A stretch of DNA of 64,000 bases from the NCBI GenBank assembly GCA_023374045.1, contig CM041779.1, positions 148,243,485 through 148,307,484 of the forward strand, read 5' to 3'. The notes beneath the pieces were generated by a model that ran no database searches, was not told the origin of the DNA, and saw only the letters and a program-made list of their open reading frames with translations. Made by a program: the position numbers and the translations under genes. Shown here piece by piece: positions 58,517-64,000 of this stretch (its first letter is position 1; each line of letters starts with the position of its first letter). This stretch comes from Limonium bicolor (lineage: Eukaryota > Streptophyta > Magnoliopsida > Caryophyllales > Plumbaginaceae).

Positions 58517-60783
58517 GCTCTAACGCTTTCAGGTCTGCCGCCGCTAGAGCCGCGAGGTCCGTCCTCTCCGCTTCCAAGAGGAGCTCTCAGCTCATCCCTG
58601 GTAATAATCCTTTCTCATCCGTGTCACTCGATTTGGTTTGCAGTTCATTGTTCTTCTTATCTTCTGACCTTCGAGCCTGTTCGTGAATGTGATTCTAGAT
58701 TTGTTTAATAGGATGATATTCCTCTACTACTGCTGAAACTAGGTAATGTTCGCACGCCAGATTTAGGTATACGCGATGGATTTTTTGTTAGATCGTTTCA
58801 ACTTTGATATATCGTTAAACTGGGAACTTACACCAGCTCTATCTTAATCGAAGTACCGGTACATTTTGCTGGGATTGAGTACTAATGCTGGGTGCATCGA
58901 TCATTATGTTTGACGTTGATATTGAATGCAGTTGATTTGGATGAGTGATTAATACTTATTTATGTCTTTCTGTGCTATTGATATTGAGTTGGTCCGCAAG
59001 GCTCTCTTCCCTTCATCGAAGAGATCTTAAATCTGATCTTCTTAATTTAACTAATCGCGAATTATTCAATGTTCGGTTTGGCAGAGGGACGTACCGTGGC
59101 AGCTAGTGGTGTGGTTTCCCTGAGAGGAAAAGGTTCATCCTATTTAGCTTCTCTTGGAAAGTTCGATTCATCTGGCAGCTCTAGAGAATGGCTGTCTACT
59201 CTGCTGGCCCTTCCTGTTGCAGGTTGACTTAATTTTAACTACTCTTCCTGCAGTCTGAAACCTTTATGTTTGCTTGCCTTTTGTTTCTCTCCTGCATCGG
59301 GTTACAGGAGTTGAGGCTTGAAAGTAGTTAACTTATAATTACATACAAATCATACGCACTGTGGTCTGAAGATTATGACATTATCTTTGTCTGTGTACTT
59401 TGGAAAACAAATGTTCATTTAACTTGAATGAATATGAAGAGGAGCGTTGTTCCTATCTCTACCCCCCTTTGCGTTGGACATGATCTGCAATCTCTTACTA
59501 TCAAAATTATTCTGAATCTCTTCTATAGAAATCATGAAAAACGGGGCTCCTTTTTTTTTTCATCAATCTGTTGCTTTAGATCGTGTCCCTGAGAATGTCT
59601 TCTACAAGTTAATGTCCGTTTCTAGAGTGCTTTCCCTCCATTTCATTTAAGGGTCTTGAGAAAGAAACGAGAAAGATTACTAGTGGGAGATGGTCAATAC
59701 TCTGGGTTGTTTAGGATTTCTTAGCTTAGTAGTCAAATCAGTTTCAAATCTATGATTATCAGTTCTAGTTTATTTACAAATCTTACTACTTCTCTCTATA
59801 GCTTACATGTTTCAGGACCAGGAAGCTCATGCAGCTGAGGTATACTAATCACTCACCATCATTTTATGTCTTTTTTTCTTTTCTCAAAATATTGACCATT
59901 TCTAGAGAAGTTCATTTTCTTTTTTTTTCTCCTTCCTTCTAGATGGAGCGCACTTTCATTGCTATCAAGCCTGATGGTGTTCAGAGAGGACTGGTAATTG
60001 CAACTGTCAAGCTCTTGCTTAAAATTAATCTTTTTGCTCCGTAATATACTCTTAAAAGTCTTAATACATACCTGTTTCTTAAAACCACAGATATCAGAGA
60101 TCATAGCACGCTTTGAACGGAAAGGGTTCAAGCTTGTTGGCATCAAAGTGATGGTTCCATCTAAGCAATTTGCACAGAAGCACTACCATGATCTCAAAGA
60201 GAGACCCTTCTTCAACGGTCTCTGTGATTTTCTCAGCTCTGGTCCAGTTATAGCAATGGTAGGTACAGGATGATGATCTTTATGATGATGCTATTTTTAC
60301 TTGAGATTCTAATTTAAATTTTGTCTGATGTTTTCTTTGATCAGGTCTGGGAGGGTGAGGGTGTAATTAAGTATGGACGAAAACTCATTGGAGCTACAGA
60401 CCCACAGAAGTCAGAGCCTGGAACTATCAGGGGAGATCTTGCTGTTGTTGTTGGAAGGTGACTTCTTTGTACATCTATGTTCTTTTGTCTTTTTCCTGTG
60501 GAAATCTTATTTTGAGAAGCCTATTTCCAATAACACCACTTGACAAGGAGCATTAGTGATGGCTGAGGTTTTGGCCAATGCATTTCACATCTCTGTTGCT
60601 TTATCCCCACTTCCTCTTCCTGACGTAATTTTGGACTGACTTTTTTTGTTCTCTTGAAGAAATATTATTCATGGAAGTGATGGTCCCGAAACCGCTAAGG
60701 ATGAGATTGGCCTATGGTTTAAGCCGGAGGAGCTGGTCAGTTACACTAGCAATGCCGAGAAGTGGCTCTATGGTCAGAACTGA
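58513..60783 (+). CDS. NDPK3: Nucleoside diphosphate kinase, organellar (NDPK3/4 type)
   Basis: Seven exons: 58513-58600, 59085-59222, 59802-59839, 59943-59993, 60091-60258, 60345-60457 and 60660-60783, all GT-AG and in phase, giving 239 residues. It transfers the terminal phosphate of ATP to nucleoside diphosphates through a phosphohistidine. Residues 1-88 are a leader: [18 protein letters not shown] is Ser/Ala/Arg-rich, lacks acidic residues and fits a mitochondrial (or dual) targeting peptide. The kinase domain starts at M89 ([17 protein letters not shown]); the active-site histidine is H203 in NIIHGSD; the C-terminus is EKWLYGQN. Length and leader match plant NDPK III/IV, located in the mitochondrial intermembrane space in known species. 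The uORF and TATA-like motif lie upstream. No defect is visible; this is the only intact host gene in the window. Assignment to NDPK3 versus NDPK4 is uncertain. Confidence 0.96.
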
Positions 60784-61351
60784 TGATACCATTCTCACTG
60801 TTCCACAACCATGCTGATCTTCAGTTTTCTTTGGACATCATCAAATTGGATTCAGAAAGAAAGATACATTAGGCTGCTGCAGTAATAAAGGGGCCCTCTG
60901 TTGGGAGGAGAGGTTTTTTGTTAAAAACACGAGTTCATTGCAATAATTTGGGTAGTCTATGTCACTAACTTGCATTTATCTTTCCTGTTACACTGAGATA
61001 GGAAATGAACTGAGACATCTAGGGATTTATGTTTGCCCTTTGAATGTCGAGTCCCAGAGTATTTCCACGAGTTTAACCAGTTCTGCTTCTTTGTACTGGG
61101 TGTTGGTGCCATCTTTCCAAGTGCACTAAGGGAATTTAGCATTGTGGCCGAAAGACGGTGACCTTATGGGCCTCTTAGTTAAGCCACGTTCTGGTGGAGG
61201 AAACATTTGATGTTGACCAACATGGATCAATATATGACATAAAATAAGGTTATGAAAGAAAAACACAAAGGAGTGGAAAATAGGAAATGTGACAGGTTAA
61301 GGGAAGGTGTCGCGAGGAAATTGAGGTTATTAAAATCGGCACGCCATAGTG
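60784..61351. other. 3' UTR of NDPK and spacer
   Basis: The 3' UTR runs at least past AATAAA at 60884-60889. After that nothing is recognised up to the foldback element. Confidence 0.55.
60884..60889 (+). terminator. Polyadenylation signal of NDPK
   Basis: AATAAA, 101 bp after the stop codon, followed by a T-rich stretch about 25 bp downstream. Canonical signal and plausible distance. Confidence 0.6.
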
Positions 61352-62572
61352 ATTCACAAGATACCATTAAAAAGTTTGTTAATTCATAAAAGACTACTGT
61401 TTTTTTTTAAAAAAAAATTTAGATACCATAAAAAATAAATTTAATTCACATTACGAACTCAAAACATTTTAAGATCAAAATATCCCTACTTGTTAATAAA
61501 CATAGTTCACAAGATACCACACAAATATTATTAATTCACGAAATACCATAAAAGTTGATAAAATAAATATTAAGAATAGTAAAAAATAAGAAAAATTTAA
61601 GTTTATCATTTTATTTGATAAAATTTTATAAAATAACAAAAAAAATATGTATATATCTTTTAAAAGCTAAAAAACTAAATTAAAAATAAAAAACAAATTA
61701 AGGGAATGATAACTCAAATTTTTTATAATACTTTTACTCAAAGTATTTTTAGAAATGTAAAATAGTATATAAAAAATTATATATATATATAATAAATTAC
61801 AAAAAATTAAACAACCATTATACTACTGTTTTTGTCTATTTTAAATCAAGTTTGTGGCTTCTCTAATATATTATACTTTTTATAATTCTGTATAGATTCT
61901 TTTCTTATATATGGTATTTATATTTTTTCAGTTTCAACCCATTTATAAGAGAAAGTTAATTTTGCTACTTACTTTTAATGGCTTGAAATTGAAAAATATA
62001 GATACCATATATATAACAAAAGAATCTCTAAATAATTATAAAAAGTATAATATATTTGAGAAGCCACAAACTTAATTAAAAATAGACAAAAGCAGTAGTG
62101 TAATGGTTGTTTATTTTTTTATGATTTATTATATATATGGATATATAATTTTTCATAATACTATTTTACATTACTAAAAATACTTTTGAGTAAAAGTATT
62201 ATAAAAAATTTGAGTAATCATTCCCTTAATTTGTTATTTTTTTTATATTTTTCAAAAGTTTAATTAATTGTGTGATTTTTTTATTTTATAAAATTTTATC
62301 AAATAAAATGATAAACATACATTTTTATTTTTTTACTGTTCTTAATATATATTAAATTAACTGTTATGGTATTTTGTGAATTAATAATATTTATTGGTAT
62401 CCTGTGAACTATGTTTATTAACAAGTAGGGGTATTTTGGTCTTAAAATTTTTTGGGTTCGTAATTTGTGGTATCTAGTGAATTAAATTTATTTTTTTGTG
62501 GTATCTAGAAAACTTTTTTAAAAACGGTGGTCTTTTGTGAATTAGCAAACTTTTTAGTGGTATCTTGTGAAT
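61352..62572. repeat. 1.2-kb foldback (large inverted repeat)
   Basis: The arms, about 61352-61945 and 61980-62572, are near-complete inverse copies: ATTCACAAGATACCATTAAA at the left end mirrors TTTTAGTGGTATCTTGTGAAT at the right. The symmetry axis is near 61962 with a short loop. The motif ATACCA...TTCAC recurs several times in each arm. No coding frame. It is probably a foldback-type MITE; no target duplication was found. A transcript through it would form a hairpin of about 590 bp and could feed 24-nt or 21-nt siRNA production. Confidence 0.88.
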
Positions 62573-63537
62573 TTTCCCAAAGAAAAAATATATGTTGGTA
62601 AAGATATGTTTTAATAAACTTAAAATTTTATGTTTTTAGAATGAGTATATATTACGTATTTTTTAAGATTACCCTACCCCAACACCCAAAAAACCACCCT
62701 ATGAAAGGGTTTATAGTGGAGGACCCTAAACTACAAATACTAAAAACCTGTTGAGTCAGTAACAACAATAAACACCCTAAAAACCACCCCAGGAAAGCTA
62801 AAATCGCCGAAGACATTTTTGGGGATTGTAGTACAGGGTGTAGAGTCTAACAACCTATGATTAACTTTTTAACAACCTTTGATTCACTTTTCTTAAACTT
62901 AGGATTCACAATGAACATATGTACATACAAAAAATATGAAATTTTAAATTTATCAAAACATATTCATGTTGGGTCTTATTTTGAAGAGCTCGAATTATGA
63001 TGAACAATGATATAAAATTTATATTATTTAGACTTATATCTAATAAACTGCAACAATTTAAAAATTCACAAAAAGACAAAAGTAAAAAATGACACAAATG
63101 GTGCCAACTTAAAAAGTGGCATCAGCTCGAGGTTCAAAATTGCCTATTAAAATAGGGTAAACAAAAGAATCTTAAGTTGAGTAATGAAAGTACTAAGAAT
63201 ATAAAAGTAGTTGAAAAAGAATTTTGAAAGTCTCGAATCATCTATCCTAAGTAATCATATGACCGATGTAGTCCATTTTTTTTCTCGGTCTTTCACTCTT
63301 TTTTATTCTTCCCTCTTGTCCCACACATGTTAATACTAATGAGAGTGAAAAAAAAAACTCCCTCCTGATGTTTTTTTAGATCCTTTCACTAATTTCAAAA
63401 TATAAGATGTTATAATATTTTTGTTATTTACTTTCCAATTATACTCCCCAACTATCATCTCATCAACTCTACTTTAAAAATAACGATAAAATAGTCCAAC
63501 TTTTATTGAAGAGGGCAAAAAGATGGAGCAAAACAAG
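62573..63537. other. AT-rich spacer with a repeat fragment
   Basis: No gene. The segment 62935-63062 matches the right terminus of the element at 55160-56334 (TTATCAAAACATATTCATG and TTTTGAAGAGCTCGAATT are shared), so it is a fragment of the same family. Confidence 0.5.
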
Positions 63538-63870
63538 AGTGGTCGGACAACCAGCCATGGGCGTATTACTATAAAGCTTGAGCTTAAGAGACCGGGTAGT
63601 TAGGCCTAGGCGCGTTGTAACTACCATAGCCTATAATAAATCAAAGTGATCGGCCATTTAGGCTTGGCCCAGTGTACTCAAAGTAACTTGTAGAGTGTAA
63701 AGTGATCGGTTGTTCAGGCCCGGGCACACCATAGCCAAGATTATCTATAGGACATAAGGTGACCAGATGCCAAGGCCCGGACATACTAAAAATAGGACAT
63801 TTCATGAGATAGAGTCGACCAAGCGTTTGGGCCCAGGCGTGATTATAAATTTGGCTAGTTTGAAAAGTAT
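63538..63870. repeat. 56-bp minisatellite
   Basis: Six diverged units with starts at about 63538, 63589, 63645, 63701, 63757 and 63813. Each has AGTGATCGGNNNTTNAGGCCCGGGCA at its head and an AT-rich tail. The frame on the minus strand at 63641-63973 is a repeat translation. Confidence 0.85.
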
Positions 63871-64000
63871 AAAACGACAAATAGGATGCATCAATAGGCA
63901 AGATATGATGACCATGCATGTGAAAGAGCCATTGTAACAATCTATAATAGGGGATTCCCCCCCCCCCCCCCAAAAAAAAAATAAAAAAATAAAAGTATAT
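63871..64000. other. Low-complexity end of window
   Basis: Ends in a poly-C run followed by poly-A (63958-63980). No gene. Confidence 0.6.

Noticed and set aside
61352..62572. Target duplication for the foldback
   Set aside because: No matching flanks of 2-10 bp were found at the visible ends, so superfamily is left open.
1..64000. CRISPR arrays, bacterial operons, tRNA or rRNA genes
   Set aside because: The window is plant nuclear DNA. Tandem repeats seen are minisatellites or LTR arrays without CRISPR spacing, and no tRNA cloverleaf or rRNA was recognised by eye.

Overview
The window is nuclear plant DNA, most likely from a eudicot. It shows AT-rich intergenic sequence, a spliced nuclear nucleoside diphosphate kinase gene with an organelle-targeting leader, and nested Ty3/gypsy elements with tRNA-iMet primer sites, CACTA, hAT, MULE, Stowaway and PIF-type elements. 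The species cannot be fixed from the sequence. A 500-base N run at 26762-27261 is a scaffold gap.

Layout. 137-26761: a large Tekay/Del-like LTR element (element 4, + strand). Its 5' LTR (137-1645 plus 17272-20229) is split by a complete second element (element 1, - strand, 1646-17266, TSD GAGCT). Its internal region is split by a 5.2-kb non-autonomous CACTA transposon (20693-25889, TSD GCA) that carries exon-like gene fragments. The 3' half of element 4 is lost in the gap. 27262-28725: the C-terminal exons of a PH-domain protein gene whose 5' part is also lost in the gap. 29441-30441: hAT-type element. 30722-31400: degraded DUF4283/zinc-knuckle (LINE ORF1-like) pseudogene. 32238-33064: MULE-type and Stowaway MITEs. 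34474-52800: a solo LTR (element 3, TSD ATAAC) interrupted by a complete non-coding LTR element (element 2, 36781-50723, TSD CTTAC) in the opposite orientation. 55160-58164: a palindrome-ended repeat element, a PIF/Harbinger-type element containing a second MULE-type MITE, and a second Stowaway MITE. 58513-60783: an intact seven-exon nucleoside diphosphate kinase gene, the only complete host gene here. 61352-62572: a 1.2-kb near-palindromic foldback. 63538-63870: a 56-bp minisatellite.

Most notable: element 1 has 5.3-5.5 kb LTRs, shows no recognisable pol, and encodes a complete Gag of 387 residues only if three short GT-AG introns (79, 74 and 84 bp) are removed. All joins keep phase. One intron has a textbook TACTAAC branch site, and two CCHC zinc knuckles lie in the last exon. 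A retroelement with a multi-intron gag would have to keep its genomic RNA unspliced while splicing the Gag mRNA. The same element and its two non-coding relatives share LTR termini, primer site, a hairpin overlapping the primer site (with a covarying pair) and a second hairpin in the internal region. This suggests non-coding relatives mobilised in trans, with RNA structures as candidate regulation or packaging signals.
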